Positions 37,547-46,483 of a DNA stretch of 64,000 nt are shown one piece after another. The stretch is from positions 1 through 64,000 of the forward strand of contig NZ_CVSK01000048.1 in assembly GCF_001180025.1 (NCBI RefSeq), given 5' to 3'. Origin of the DNA: Candidatus Pelagibacter communis (lineage in GTDB: Bacteria > Pseudomonadota > Alphaproteobacteria > Pelagibacterales > Pelagibacteraceae). A model generated the notes under the pieces. That model had not been told where the DNA came from. It saw only the letters and a list, made by a program, of their open reading frames with translations, and ran no database searches. Both the position numbers and the translations under genes were made by a program. Numbering within the stretch: the stretch's first letter is position 1; each line of letters begins with the position of its first letter.

Positions 37547-38397
37547 TGAGTGATATAGAAAAAGTAAAGAAACTTCGAGAAGCAACTGGAGCAGGTTTTA
37601 AAGATTGCAATTTAGCCATAAAAGAATCAAATGGTAATTTAGATAAAGCAATTGAAATTTTAAGAGTTAAAGGAATTTCAAAAGCGTCAAAAAAGATGTC
37701 TAGAGATGCGAAAGAAGGAGTTGTTGTAGTCAGTGGAGACGACATAAAGACTTCAATAATAGAAATTAACTGCGAAACAGATTTTGTTGCCAAAAATGAT
37801 GATTTTATTAATTTTGTAAAAGAACTAAGCGAATTAAATAATGAAAAAAATTCAAATATTGATGAATTAAAATCTGCAAAAATGAAAAATGGTCAAACAG
37901 TTGATGATAATTTAGTTGCATTGATTGCTAAGATTGGTGAAAAAATTACAATCGGTAAAGCTAAAACCATTCAAAATTCTGATGGAGTAAATAATCACTA
38001 TCTTCATACTGTTGTAAAAGACAATGTTGCAAAATTAGCTGTTATGGTATCTTTAAATACAAAAGATAATTCAGATATAGTTAAAACATTTAGTAAACAA
38101 TTATCAATGCATATAGCAGCCTCAAATCCTCTAGCTTTAGAATCTGGCTCAATAGATCAAGCAATTATTGATAAAGAACAAGAGCTGGTTACTGAAGAGT
38201 TAAAAAACTCTGGAAAACCAGATGAGATTGTAAAAAAAATAAGCTTAGGTAAGATGAACAAATTTAAAGAAGAAAATGCTCTTTTAACTCAAGCTTGGGT
38301 AATGGAGCCAAAGAAAAAAGTTCAAGATGTGCTGAAAGAACTTTCTATAGCTGATTTAAAAATTAAAGAGTTTTATAGAATTAAGATTGGAGAATAA
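37546..38397 (+). CDS. tsf: Elongation factor Ts
   Basis: EF-Ts recycles EF-Tu by releasing GDP. The N-terminal UBA-like domain ([21 protein letters not shown], around residues 6-26) and the [10 protein letters not shown] signature (around 76-85) are present, and the 283-residue length is normal. In most proteobacteria pyrH follows tsf; here frr begins immediately after the stop codon. Confidence 0.98.
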   Translation: MSDIEKVKKLREATGAGFKDCNLAIKESNGNLDKAIEILRVKGISKASKKMSRDAKEGVVVVSGDDIKTSIIEINCETDFVAKNDDFINFVKELSELNNEKNSNIDELKSAKMKNGQTVDDNLVALIAKIGEKITIGKAKTIQNSDGVNNHYLHTVVKDNVAKLAVMVSLNTKDNSDIVKTFSKQLSMHIAASNPLALESGSIDQAIIDKEQELVTEELKNSGKPDEIVKKISLGKMNKFKEENALLTQAWVMEPKKKVQDVLKELSIADLKIKEFYRIKIGE

Positions 38398-38949
38398 ATG
38401 TTTGATGAGAAGTCATACAGCCTTAAAATGGATAAAGCCATTGAGGTTTTCTCAAAAGAATTGTCTTCTTTAAGAACAGGAAGAGCAAATGCCTCAATGC
38501 TAGATTTGATAAAAGTTGATGTTTATGGTCAACAAATGCCAATTAATCAAATTGGAAGTATAACAACTCCAGAACCAAGAATGATAAATATTCAAGTATG
38601 GGATACAAACAATGTTCAGTTAGTAGATGCTGCAATTAAAAAATCTGATTTAGGTCTAAACCCTCAAATAGACGGTCAATTAATAAGATTGCCTGTACCA
38701 GAGCTAAACGAAGAAAGAAGAACTGAGCTAAAAAAATTAATAAAATCTATTGGAGAAAAATGTAAAGTTTCAATAAGAAATGTTCGTAGAGAAGCGAATG
38801 AGGATTTAAAAAAACTTCTTAAGTTAAAAACAATTGGTGAAGATGACGAAAAAAATTATGAAAAAAAAGTTCAAACTATTACAGATAGTCACATAAAATT
38901 AGTAGACGAAAAAGTTTCTTCTAAAGAAAAAGAAATAATGACAATATGA
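38398..38949 (+). CDS. frr: Ribosome recycling factor
   Basis: RRF splits post-termination ribosomes with EF-G. The 183-residue product shows LRTGRANASMLD (around residues 25-36), the YGQQMPINQIGSITTPEPRM segment (around 44-63) and the C-terminal helical bundle with RNVRREANEDLKK. It begins directly after tsf with no gap and overlaps uppS by 4 bp. Confidence 0.98.
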   Translation: MFDEKSYSLKMDKAIEVFSKELSSLRTGRANASMLDLIKVDVYGQQMPINQIGSITTPEPRMINIQVWDTNNVQLVDAAIKKSDLGLNPQIDGQLIRLPVPELNEERRTELKKLIKSIGEKCKVSIRNVRREANEDLKKLLKLKTIGEDDEKNYEKKVQTITDSHIKLVDEKVSSKEKEIMTI

Positions 38950-39620
38950 ACCCACTAAATCATGTAGCCATTATCATGGATGGTAATGGGAGATGGGGAT
39001 TAAAACACAAAAAATCTAGAAATGCTGGACATAAAGCCGGATTAAATTCAGTCGAAAAAATTATTCGAGCATCAATTAAAAATAATATTAAATATTTGAC
39101 ACTTTTTGCTTTTTCTACAGAGAATTGGAAAAGACCAAAAAAAGAGATAAATTATTTATTTAACTTACTTGAAATATTTTTGAAAAATAAAATCAATGAC
39201 TTACATAAGAAAAATATCAAATTAAAAATAATAGGAATAAAAAATTTTTCCTCTAAGCTAAATAAACTTTTAATTTTTTCAGAAAATAAAACAAAAACAA
39301 ACAAAAAATTGCAAATTAATTTAGCTCTGAATTACGGTTCTAAATCTGAATTAATGAATGCTTTTAAACAGTTGCAAAAAACCAAAAAAAATCTAAATGA
39401 AAAGAATTTCATAAAATACTTGCAAACAAGAAATATTCCAGATCCCGATATACTAATAAGAACAGGCAATACTCACAGGTTAAGTAATTTTTTGTTATGG
39501 CAAATAGCATACGCAGAAATTTTTTTTGTAAAGAAATTATGGCCCGATTTTAATGAAAAAGATTATAATAAAATTATTAAAAAATTTAAATCTATTAAGA
39601 GAAATTTTGGAAATGTATGA
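38946..39620 (+). CDS. uppS: Undecaprenyl (polyprenyl) diphosphate synthase
   Basis: UppS adds isopentenyl units in cis to make the C55 lipid carrier for peptidoglycan and other envelope polymers. The catalytic IIMDGNGRW motif has Asp12 and Arg16; the substrate-binding segments FAFSTENWKRP and DPDILIRTGNTHRLSNFLLWQIAYAE are intact (the last normally RTSGEQRLSNFLLWQ, here with NTH replacing GEQ). At 224 residues it is slightly short. It lies between frr and cdsA with 4-bp overlaps on both sides. Confidence 0.95.
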   Translation: MNPLNHVAIIMDGNGRWGLKHKKSRNAGHKAGLNSVEKIIRASIKNNIKYLTLFAFSTENWKRPKKEINYLFNLLEIFLKNKINDLHKKNIKLKIIGIKNFSSKLNKLLIFSENKTKTNKKLQINLALNYGSKSELMNAFKQLQKTKKNLNEKNFIKYLQTRNIPDPDILIRTGNTHRLSNFLLWQIAYAEIFFVKKLWPDFNEKDYNKIIKKFKSIKRNFGNV

Positions 39621-40297
39621 TTTCAAAAGATTTAACAAAAAGAATAATTACTTCTATTCCTCTCATTTTTTTATTGGTATTTTCATTTATCAATTCTTTT
39701 GTTCTAATAATATCTTTAATAATAGTTTCATTAATTTCATGGATTGAATTTAACGAATTAATATCTAAAATTTATATTCAAAATAATTATAAAAATAAAT
39801 TTTATAAAGTTGTTATTAATTTTTTAATTTTAATCTATTTAACTATATTTTCTTTGCTAATATTTATTGGAATTACTCAAGATAATTTTAAATTACCAAT
39901 CTTTTTTTTATTTTGCATATGTATTTTTTCAGATTTAGGTGGTTTAATATTTGGAAAAATTTTTAAAGGCAGAAAATTAACCAAAATCAGTCCTAACAAA
40001 ACAATTTCAGGCTCTATAGGGTCGTTTATACTTTCATTAATTTTGGTACCAATCTTTCAACCTTATTTTAATATTCATTTTTCAAATTCATATGACTTAA
40101 TTTTGTTAGCCATATTCACATCTTTTTATTCCCAGATAGGAGATTTATTTATTTCTTTCTGTAAAAGGAAAGCCAAAGTCAAAGATGCAGGTTATATTTT
40201 ACCAGGACATGGAGGAATTTTAGATAGGATAGATGGTATGTTAGTTGCAGTTCCACTTGGTATGGCTACATGGGAGTTTTTAGTGGTAATTGTATGA
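39617..40297 (+). CDS. cdsA: Phosphatidate cytidylyltransferase
   Basis: CdsA makes CDP-diacylglycerol, the precursor of all phospholipids. The 226-residue membrane protein has about six helices and the family signature near the C-terminus (SFCKRKAKVKDAGYILPGHGGILDRIDG, around residues 183-210), with the metal-binding aspartates. It is a short form of the family. The stop overlaps the dxr start by 4 bp. Confidence 0.94.
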   Translation: MISKDLTKRIITSIPLIFLLVFSFINSFVLIISLIIVSLISWIEFNELISKIYIQNNYKNKFYKVVINFLILIYLTIFSLLIFIGITQDNFKLPIFFLFCICIFSDLGGLIFGKIFKGRKLTKISPNKTISGSIGSFILSLILVPIFQPYFNIHFSNSYDLILLAIFTSFYSQIGDLFISFCKRKAKVKDAGYILPGHGGILDRIDGMLVAVPLGMATWEFLVVIV

Positions 40298-41472
40298 AAA
40301 AAAAAATAGCTATAATTGGTTCTACAGGATCTATTGGAAAAAATTTATTAGATATTGTTAATAGAGATAAAAAAAATTTTGAAATTTTATTGCTAACAGC
40401 AAACAAAAATTATAGAGAATTATTTAAACAAGCAAAGAAATTTAATGTTAAAAATTTAATTATTACTGATCAGAAAAGTTTTCAGATTTTAAAAAAAAAA
40501 AATAAAAACGCTAAAATAAATATTTTTAACGATTTTTCTAAACTCTCATTAATATTTAAAAAAAAAATAGATTATTTAATGAGTTCAATCACTGGTATAG
40601 ATGGATTAAAACCTACTTTAAAAAGTATAAAATTTACTAAAACTATTGCAATTGCAAATAAAGAATCAATTGTATGTGGATGGAATTTAATTAATAAAGA
40701 ATTAAAAAAAAACAAAACAAGTTTTATACCTGTTGACTCTGAACATTTTTCATTATGGTATGGCTTGAGGTCATTTAATTCAGAGACTATTGAAAAAATT
40801 TATTTAACAGCTTCTGGTGGACCTTTATTTAATTTATCATTAAATAAATTTAAAAACGTTTCAATTAATCAAGCTTTAAAACATCCAAATTGGTCAATGG
40901 GAAAAAAAATTTCAATTGATTCTGCTACAATGATGAATAAAATTTATGAAGTTATTGAAGCCAAAAATATTTTCAACTTATCTTATAATAAAATTAAAAT
41001 TTTAATTCATCCCCAATCATATGTTCATGCATTAATTAAATTTAAAAGTGGTCTAATAAAAATTATTGCACATGATACAACAATGAAAATACCGATTTTT
41101 AATACAATTTATTTAAACAACAATAAATATTTTGAAACAACAGATGTTAATATTAATTCTTTAAATAACTTAAATTTTTCCAATATTAATACAAATAGAT
41201 ATCCCATGACAAGATTGTTGAATATTTTACCTACAAAATCATCTCTTTTTGAAACTGTAATTGTTTCAGCAAACGATACATATGTCGAACTTTTTTTAAA
41301 TAAAAAAATTAAATTTATAGAAATTCAAAAAAATCTTTTTAAATTAATTAAAAACAAAAAATTTATAAAATTTAAAAATAGACAGCCAAAAAATGCTGAT
41401 GAAATTATAAAATTAAATAATTATGTTCGTTTTAAAATATTAAAAAATGTATATAAATCTAAAAATGTTTAA
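40294..41472 (+). CDS. dxr: 1-deoxy-D-xylulose 5-phosphate reductoisomerase
   Basis: Dxr carries out the second step of the MEP pathway, converting DXP to MEP with NADPH. The cofactor-binding GSTGSIGKN is near the N-terminus, then ANKESIV, the substrate and metal loop VDSEHFSLW, TASGGPL, and HPNWSMGKKISIDSATMMNK. The ATG at 40294 (overlapping the cdsA stop) gives the normal N-terminus and 392 residues. A run of 12 A lies inside the gene at about 40490-40502 without breaking the frame. The gene overlaps bamA by 8 bp. Confidence 0.96.
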   Translation: MKKKIAIIGSTGSIGKNLLDIVNRDKKNFEILLLTANKNYRELFKQAKKFNVKNLIITDQKSFQILKKKNKNAKINIFNDFSKLSLIFKKKIDYLMSSITGIDGLKPTLKSIKFTKTIAIANKESIVCGWNLINKELKKNKTSFIPVDSEHFSLWYGLRSFNSETIEKIYLTASGGPLFNLSLNKFKNVSINQALKHPNWSMGKKISIDSATMMNKIYEVIEAKNIFNLSYNKIKILIHPQSYVHALIKFKSGLIKIIAHDTTMKIPIFNTIYLNNNKYFETTDVNINSLNNLNFSNINTNRYPMTRLLNILPTKSSLFETVIVSANDTYVELFLNKKIKFIEIQKNLFKLIKNKKFIKFKNRQPKNADEIIKLNNYVRFKILKNVYKSKNV

Positions 41473-43717
41473 TAAGATTAAAAATATATCAGCGTATATT
41501 CTTTTGATTTTAATATTGATTTCTAAACCTGTATATTCGCAAATAATTAATAAAATTGAAATTGTAGGTAATGAAAGAATTACTGACGAAACTATTATAA
41601 TGTTTTCAAATTATAATAATGGTTTGTCAATCAATTCAGATCAAGATCTTAATATAATTTTAAAAAATATATATGATACAAATTTTTTTAAAAATGTATC
41701 AATTAATTTTTCTAACAATATATTAACTATTAATGTAGAGGAATTTCCCATTATAGAAAATATTTTTTTTGAAGGTATTAAAGCTAATAAAATTAAAGAG
41801 AAAGTTTTTGCAAATTTAAAACTTAAATCAAGATCTTCTTTTAATAATGTTTTTTTAAAACAAGATAAAAATAAAATAGAAAATAATTTAAAAGATCTAG
41901 GCTATTTTTTTTCAGATGTCGAAGTAATTTTGACTGAACTTGAAGATAATAAAATTGAATTAAAATATTCTGTTAATTTAGGTGAAAAAGCAAGAATTCA
42001 TAAAATAACCTTTATTGGAGATAAAAAATTTAAAGATAGAAAATTAAAAAGAATTATTGCTAGCGAAGAATATAAATTTTGGAAATTCATTTCTGGAAAA
42101 AAATATTTAAATCAAAATCTGATAGAATTTGATTCGAGATTGTTAAACAATTTTTATCTTAATAACGGTTATTATAATGCAAAAATTAATACTTCTTTTG
42201 CCAAATTAACAGATACAAATAGTTTTGAGATAATTTTTAATATTGATGCTAATGAAAAATATTTCTTTAACAATCTTAGTTTAAATTTACCTGTTGACTT
42301 TGATACAGGTAATTTTGAACAAATAGAGTATCTATTTCAAAATCTTAAAGGTAAAAGTTATTCAATTAACAAAATAGAAGATATACTTGAAGAAATAGAT
42401 AAAATTACCTTACAAGAACAATTCGAAAGTATTTCAGCTACTGTAGACGAAGAAATTTTAAATAATCAGATTAATTTAACTTTCAATATTGATAAAACTG
42501 AAAGGTTATTTGTAGAAAAAATTAATATTTTCGGAAACAATATCACCAGAGAAAATGTAATTAGAAACCAATTAGAACTTGATGAAGGTGATCTATATAA
42601 TGAGTTACTTGAAAAAAAATCAGTGAATAATTTAAAAAATTTAAGGTTTTTTAAAAGTGTAAAATCTAACGTTAAGCAAGGAAAAAAACCTAATAGTAAG
42701 ATTATAGATATTTCAGTTGAAGAAAAAGCCACTGGTGAAATAGCTGCAGGTGCAGGATTTGGAACATCTGGAGCAAATTTTTTATTTTCAGTAAAAGAAA
42801 ATAATTACTTGGGCAAAGGTATACAGGTTGAAAATACAGTAATGGTTAGTGAGGAAAGTATTAAAGGCACTATCTCAATAAACAATCCAAATTATAATAA
42901 TTCAGATAAACAAGTTAGCTTATCTATTCAAGCACTTGAAACAGATAGATTGGAAAATTTTGGCTATAAAACAAATAAAAATGGTTTTACATTAGCATCA
43001 AGCTTTGAATATTATGATGATTTATTTTTAGGCATCGGCACCTCAAATTATTATGAGAAAATTAGTACAAACTCGACAGCATCAGCAAGACAAAAAAGCC
43101 AAGAAGGAAATTATTGGGATAGTTTTTTAAATTTAAATTTAAATTATGATAAAAGGAATCAAAAATTTCAAACTACTGATGGTTATCAATCTCGCTACTT
43201 TATTGATATCCCAATTGTAAGTGATACAAATACTTTGAGTAATACTTATAGTTATAAATATTTTACTGAGCTTTATAATAATAATATTTCAACACTTTCC
43301 ATTTTTTTGAAATCAGTAGAATCAATATCAAATGATGATATAAAACTTTCAGAAAGAATATTTCTACCTTCAAATAGATTAAGAGGTTTTGAGAGAGGAA
43401 AGATTGGTCCAAAGGATGGAAATGATTTTGTTGGTGGAAATTACGCCTCAGCAGTAAATTTTTCATCTACAATACCACAACTTTTTGAAAACTCACAAAA
43501 CGTAGATTTTTTATTTTTTGTTGATGCAGCAAATTTATGGGGAGTTGATTATGACAGCTCTTTAGATGTAAATGATAAAATTAGAAGTTCCTTTGGAATT
43601 GGAATTGATTGGCTCACTCCAATTGGTCCTATGAGTTTTACTTTGGCAGAAACTTTATCTAAAGCTGACACTGATGTAACAGAGTCATTTAGCTTTAATA
43701 TTGGTACGACATTTTAA
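41465..43717 (+). CDS. bamA: Outer-membrane protein assembly factor BamA
   Basis: BamA inserts beta-barrel proteins into the outer membrane. The 750-residue product begins with a signal peptide (about residues 1-26), continues with five POTRA domains (about 27-350, with repeats such as INKIEIVGNERIT and VEKINIFGNNITRENVI) and ends with the 16-strand barrel and a C-terminal phenylalanine (FNIGTTF). The VRGF-type lid motif appears as RLRGFERGKIGP. ATG 41465 was chosen over the upstream in-frame start because it puts the signal peptide at the N-terminus. In most alphaproteobacteria rseP precedes bamA; here dxr does. Confidence 0.96.
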   Translation: MFNKIKNISAYILLILILISKPVYSQIINKIEIVGNERITDETIIMFSNYNNGLSINSDQDLNIILKNIYDTNFFKNVSINFSNNILTINVEEFPIIENIFFEGIKANKIKEKVFANLKLKSRSSFNNVFLKQDKNKIENNLKDLGYFFSDVEVILTELEDNKIELKYSVNLGEKARIHKITFIGDKKFKDRKLKRIIASEEYKFWKFISGKKYLNQNLIEFDSRLLNNFYLNNGYYNAKINTSFAKLTDTNSFEIIFNIDANEKYFFNNLSLNLPVDFDTGNFEQIEYLFQNLKGKSYSINKIEDILEEIDKITLQEQFESISATVDEEILNNQINLTFNIDKTERLFVEKINIFGNNITRENVIRNQLELDEGDLYNELLEKKSVNNLKNLRFFKSVKSNVKQGKKPNSKIIDISVEEKATGEIAAGAGFGTSGANFLFSVKENNYLGKGIQVENTVMVSEESIKGTISINNPNYNNSDKQVSLSIQALETDRLENFGYKTNKNGFTLASSFEYYDDLFLGIGTSNYYEKISTNSTASARQKSQEGNYWDSFLNLNLNYDKRNQKFQTTDGYQSRYFIDIPIVSDTNTLSNTYSYKYFTELYNNNISTLSIFLKSVESISNDDIKLSERIFLPSNRLRGFERGKIGPKDGNDFVGGNYASAVNFSSTIPQLFENSQNVDFLFFVDAANLWGVDYDSSLDVNDKIRSSFGIGIDWLTPIGPMSFTLAETLSKADTDVTESFSFNIGTTF

Positions 43718-43719
43718 GT

Positions 43720-44232
43720 ATGAAATTATATAAAACAGTATTAATAATTTTTTTTTTTTTTAATTTAAATATAGCTCATAGCAATGAAAGTATATATTTT
43801 ATAGACTTAGACAAGTTAGTAAAAAATTCAAATTTAGGTAAAAAGACATTAGCAAAAATTGAAAACCTTAATAAAAAAAATATTGAAAATCTGAAAATTA
43901 AAAACAATGAATTAAAAAAAAGAGAAAACGAAATTAAAACCAAACAAAACGTTGTCTCCAAAGAAGAACTAGATAAAGAGATCAATATTTTAAGAAATAA
44001 AATTAATGAATTTAAGATAATAAAAGATCAAATGGTTTTAGATTTTGAGAAAAAAAAAAACGAAAATATGAATAATTTATTTTTAACCTTTAACCCAATA
44101 ATACAAGACTATATGAAAAAAAATTCAATTGATATATTGCTCGAAAGTAAAAATGTATTTATAGGTAAAAATAATTTAGATATAACAAATGATATAATTA
44201 AAGAAGTTAATGTAAAATTTAAAAATGAATAA
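43720..44232 (+). CDS. OmpH/Skp family periplasmic chaperone
   Basis: Skp-like proteins hold unfolded outer-membrane proteins in the periplasm before BamA insertion. The 170-residue product has a signal peptide (residues 1-21, hydrophobic core containing four Phe encoded by a T14 run), then YFIDLDKLVKNS-type strand, and a long Lys/Glu/Asn-rich coiled-coil (about 45-115), as in the family. Position directly after bamA (2 bp) supports the call. Sequence is divergent, as usual for this family. Confidence 0.85.
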   Translation: MKLYKTVLIIFFFFNLNIAHSNESIYFIDLDKLVKNSNLGKKTLAKIENLNKKNIENLKIKNNELKKRENEIKTKQNVVSKEELDKEINILRNKINEFKIIKDQMVLDFEKKKNENMNNLFLTFNPIIQDYMKKNSIDILLESKNVFIGKNNLDITNDIIKEVNVKFKNE

Positions 44233-44671
44233 ACTTGATAAAAACCAAATAAGAGAATTATTGCCTCATAGAGAACCAATGTTACTTATAGATGAGTTGT
44301 ATGATATAAAGAAATTATCATCTGCTACAGCTGTTGTAGAAGTTAAAAAAGATAGTTTTTTTGTACAAGGTCATTTTCCTGAAAATCCAGTAATGCCTGG
44401 TGTTTTAATTGTAGAGTCATTTGGTCAAGCTGCAGCTGCACTGACTGCTCATGGTTTAGATAAATCTACATATGAAAACAAACTTGTTTTTTTAATGGGT
44501 GTTGAAAAAGCTCGTTTTAGAAATCCCGTTATTCCTGATTGCAAACTGATACTTAAAATAAACGCTATAAGATCACACGGTAAGGTTTGGAAGTATAAAG
44601 GTGAAGCTTTTGTAGATGATAAAAAAATGGCTGATGCAATTTGGTCAGCTACTATTGTAGATAAGAAATAA
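44225..44671 (+). CDS. fabZ: 3-hydroxyacyl-ACP dehydratase FabZ
   Basis: FabZ dehydrates 3-hydroxyacyl-ACP in fatty acid synthesis and competes with LpxA and LpxD for hydroxyacyl-ACP. The 148-residue hot-dog protein has LPHREPMLLID near the start and the active site H50 (in VQGHFPENPVMPGV) with E64. Start overlaps the skp-like gene by 8 bp. In the usual order lpxD comes before fabZ; here the two are exchanged. Confidence 0.97.
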   Translation: MNKLDKNQIRELLPHREPMLLIDELYDIKKLSSATAVVEVKKDSFFVQGHFPENPVMPGVLIVESFGQAAAALTAHGLDKSTYENKLVFLMGVEKARFRNPVIPDCKLILKINAIRSHGKVWKYKGEAFVDDKKMADAIWSATIVDKK

Positions 44672-44722
44672 ATAGCAATAATTCTTGATAACTAATTTTA
44701 AAATGCTTTGTTAAAAGTATTT

Positions 44723-45703
44723 ATGTCTCATCCTTTCTTTAAAAATTATGGTCCATTTTCAGTTTCTGAGATTATAAAATGTTTAAATATCAAAAGTGAT
44801 AAATTAAAATCTGATCAAAAAATTACAGATATAAAAGATCTATTTACAGCAAATAATTCTGATATTACTTTTTTTCATTCTAAAAAATACAAAGATACTG
44901 CCAAAAACACAAAAGCATCTTTCTGCATAACCACAGAGTCTTTAAAAAAAGATCTACCCAAACATTGTAATTCTTTAACTGTTGAGAATGTTTTAGTTGC
45001 CGTTTCTAATTTGACCTCTAAGTTTTATCCCGATTCAATTAATGATAATTTTGACGAAACTGCAATTTCTATATCAGAAACAAAACTTAAAGATAAAGTT
45101 AAATTCGGAAAAAATGTTTTAGTTGGTAACAATGTATCTTTTGGATCAAGCTGTGTAATAGGTCATAATTCTATTATTGAAAAAAATGTTAATATTGGAA
45201 ACAATTGTTCAATTGGTTCAAATACAATTATTAGAAATACAATTATTAAAGACAATGTAAGAATTTTAGATGGATGTGTTATAGGTAAACATGGATTTGG
45301 ATTTTTTCCCTTGAAAAATCAAAATTTAAGATATCCACATATAGGTATAGTTATAATTGAAGATAATTGTGAGGTAGGGTGTGGAGCTACTATAGATAGA
45401 GGCTCAATGTCAAATACAGTAATTGGAAAAAATACTTATTTGGATAATCAGATACATATAGCTCACAATGTTAAAATTGGTGAAAATTCTATTATAGCTG
45501 GACAAGTTGGTATAGCTGGTAGTTCTGTCATCGGAAACAATGTTAAAATTGGTGGACAAGCTGGGATTTCAGGACATCTTAAAATTGGAAATAATGTTGA
45601 AATAGGAGGTGGTTCTGGTGTTATAAGAAGTATTCCTGACAATACTAAAGTAATGGGGTACCCAGCAAAAAATATTAAGGAATTTTTAAGAGATAATAAA
45701 TGA
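44723..45703 (+). CDS. lpxD: UDP-3-O-(3-hydroxyacyl)glucosamine N-acyltransferase
   Basis: LpxD adds the second acyl chain in lipid A synthesis. The 326-residue protein has the N-terminal uridine-binding domain and then a left-handed beta-helix of hexapeptide repeats (about residues 105-310, for example VKFGKNVLVGNNVSFG). The catalytic histidine lies in IHIAHNVKIG near residue 244. The ATG at 44723 matches the usual N-terminus (HPFFKNYGPFSVSEI) better than the TTG 15 bp upstream. It overlaps lpxA by 4 bp. The 51 bp before it hold no further gene. Confidence 0.95.
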   Translation: MSHPFFKNYGPFSVSEIIKCLNIKSDKLKSDQKITDIKDLFTANNSDITFFHSKKYKDTAKNTKASFCITTESLKKDLPKHCNSLTVENVLVAVSNLTSKFYPDSINDNFDETAISISETKLKDKVKFGKNVLVGNNVSFGSSCVIGHNSIIEKNVNIGNNCSIGSNTIIRNTIIKDNVRILDGCVIGKHGFGFFPLKNQNLRYPHIGIVIIEDNCEVGCGATIDRGSMSNTVIGKNTYLDNQIHIAHNVKIGENSIIAGQVGIAGSSVIGNNVKIGGQAGISGHLKIGNNVEIGGGSGVIRSIPDNTKVMGYPAKNIKEFLRDNK

Positions 45704-46482
45704 TACACAAAACAGCAATTATTGATTCAGAAGCTAAAATTTCAAAAAACGTTAAAATTGGTCCTTATTCTGTCATAGGTCCTGATGTTGAAATTGGAGA
45801 AGGTACAGTTGTTCAATCATACGTAAATATTACAGGACAAACAATAATTGGGAAAAATAATATTATTTATCCATTTGCTTCAATTGGCAATCATCCCCAG
45901 GATTTAAAATTTAAAGGTGAAAAAACTAGATTAGAGATAGGAGATAATAATAAAATTAGAGAATATGTTACAATTAACCCAGGAACAAAAGGGGGAGGAG
46001 GATTAACAAAAATTAGCAATAATTGTTTGTTCATGGTTTCAGCCCATATTGCACATGATTGTTTTGTTGGTGATAATGTTATTTTAGCAAATAATGTACC
46101 TTTGGGAGGTCATGCACATATTGGCGATAATGCAATTATTGGTGGTAATTCAGCTGTCCAACAATTCACAAGAGTAGGCAAATCAGCAATGATTGGTGGT
46201 ATGTGCGGTGTAGTTAGAGATATAATTCCTTATGGTATTGCACATGGAAACAGAAGTGTTTTGCAAGGATTGAATTTAATAGGTCTAAGAAGAAAAAATA
46301 TTCCAAATAAAGAGATAATGACTTTGAGTGATGCTTATAAAGAAATTTTTAAGAACGAAAATTTAACAGAAAATTTAAGCAATTTATCAAATGTATTAAA
46401 GAATAATGAATTAGTTGCAGAAGTTATTAAATTTATAGAAATGGATAAGAAAAGACCAATTTGTACTCCATTTTCAAAATAA
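45700..46482 (+). CDS. lpxA: UDP-N-acetylglucosamine acyltransferase
   Basis: LpxA carries out the first step of lipid A synthesis, transferring a 3-hydroxyacyl chain from ACP to UDP-GlcNAc. The 260-residue product has an N-terminal beta-helix (IHKTAIIDSEAKISKNVKIGPYSVIG...), the catalytic histidine in VSAHIAHDCFVGDN near residue 125, and a C-terminal helical part with GLRRKNIPN. The length is standard. Confidence 0.97.
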   Translation: MIHKTAIIDSEAKISKNVKIGPYSVIGPDVEIGEGTVVQSYVNITGQTIIGKNNIIYPFASIGNHPQDLKFKGEKTRLEIGDNNKIREYVTINPGTKGGGGLTKISNNCLFMVSAHIAHDCFVGDNVILANNVPLGGHAHIGDNAIIGGNSAVQQFTRVGKSAMIGGMCGVVRDIIPYGIAHGNRSVLQGLNLIGLRRKNIPNKEIMTLSDAYKEIFKNENLTENLSNLSNVLKNNELVAEVIKFIEMDKKRPICTPFSK

Positions 46483-46483
46483 A

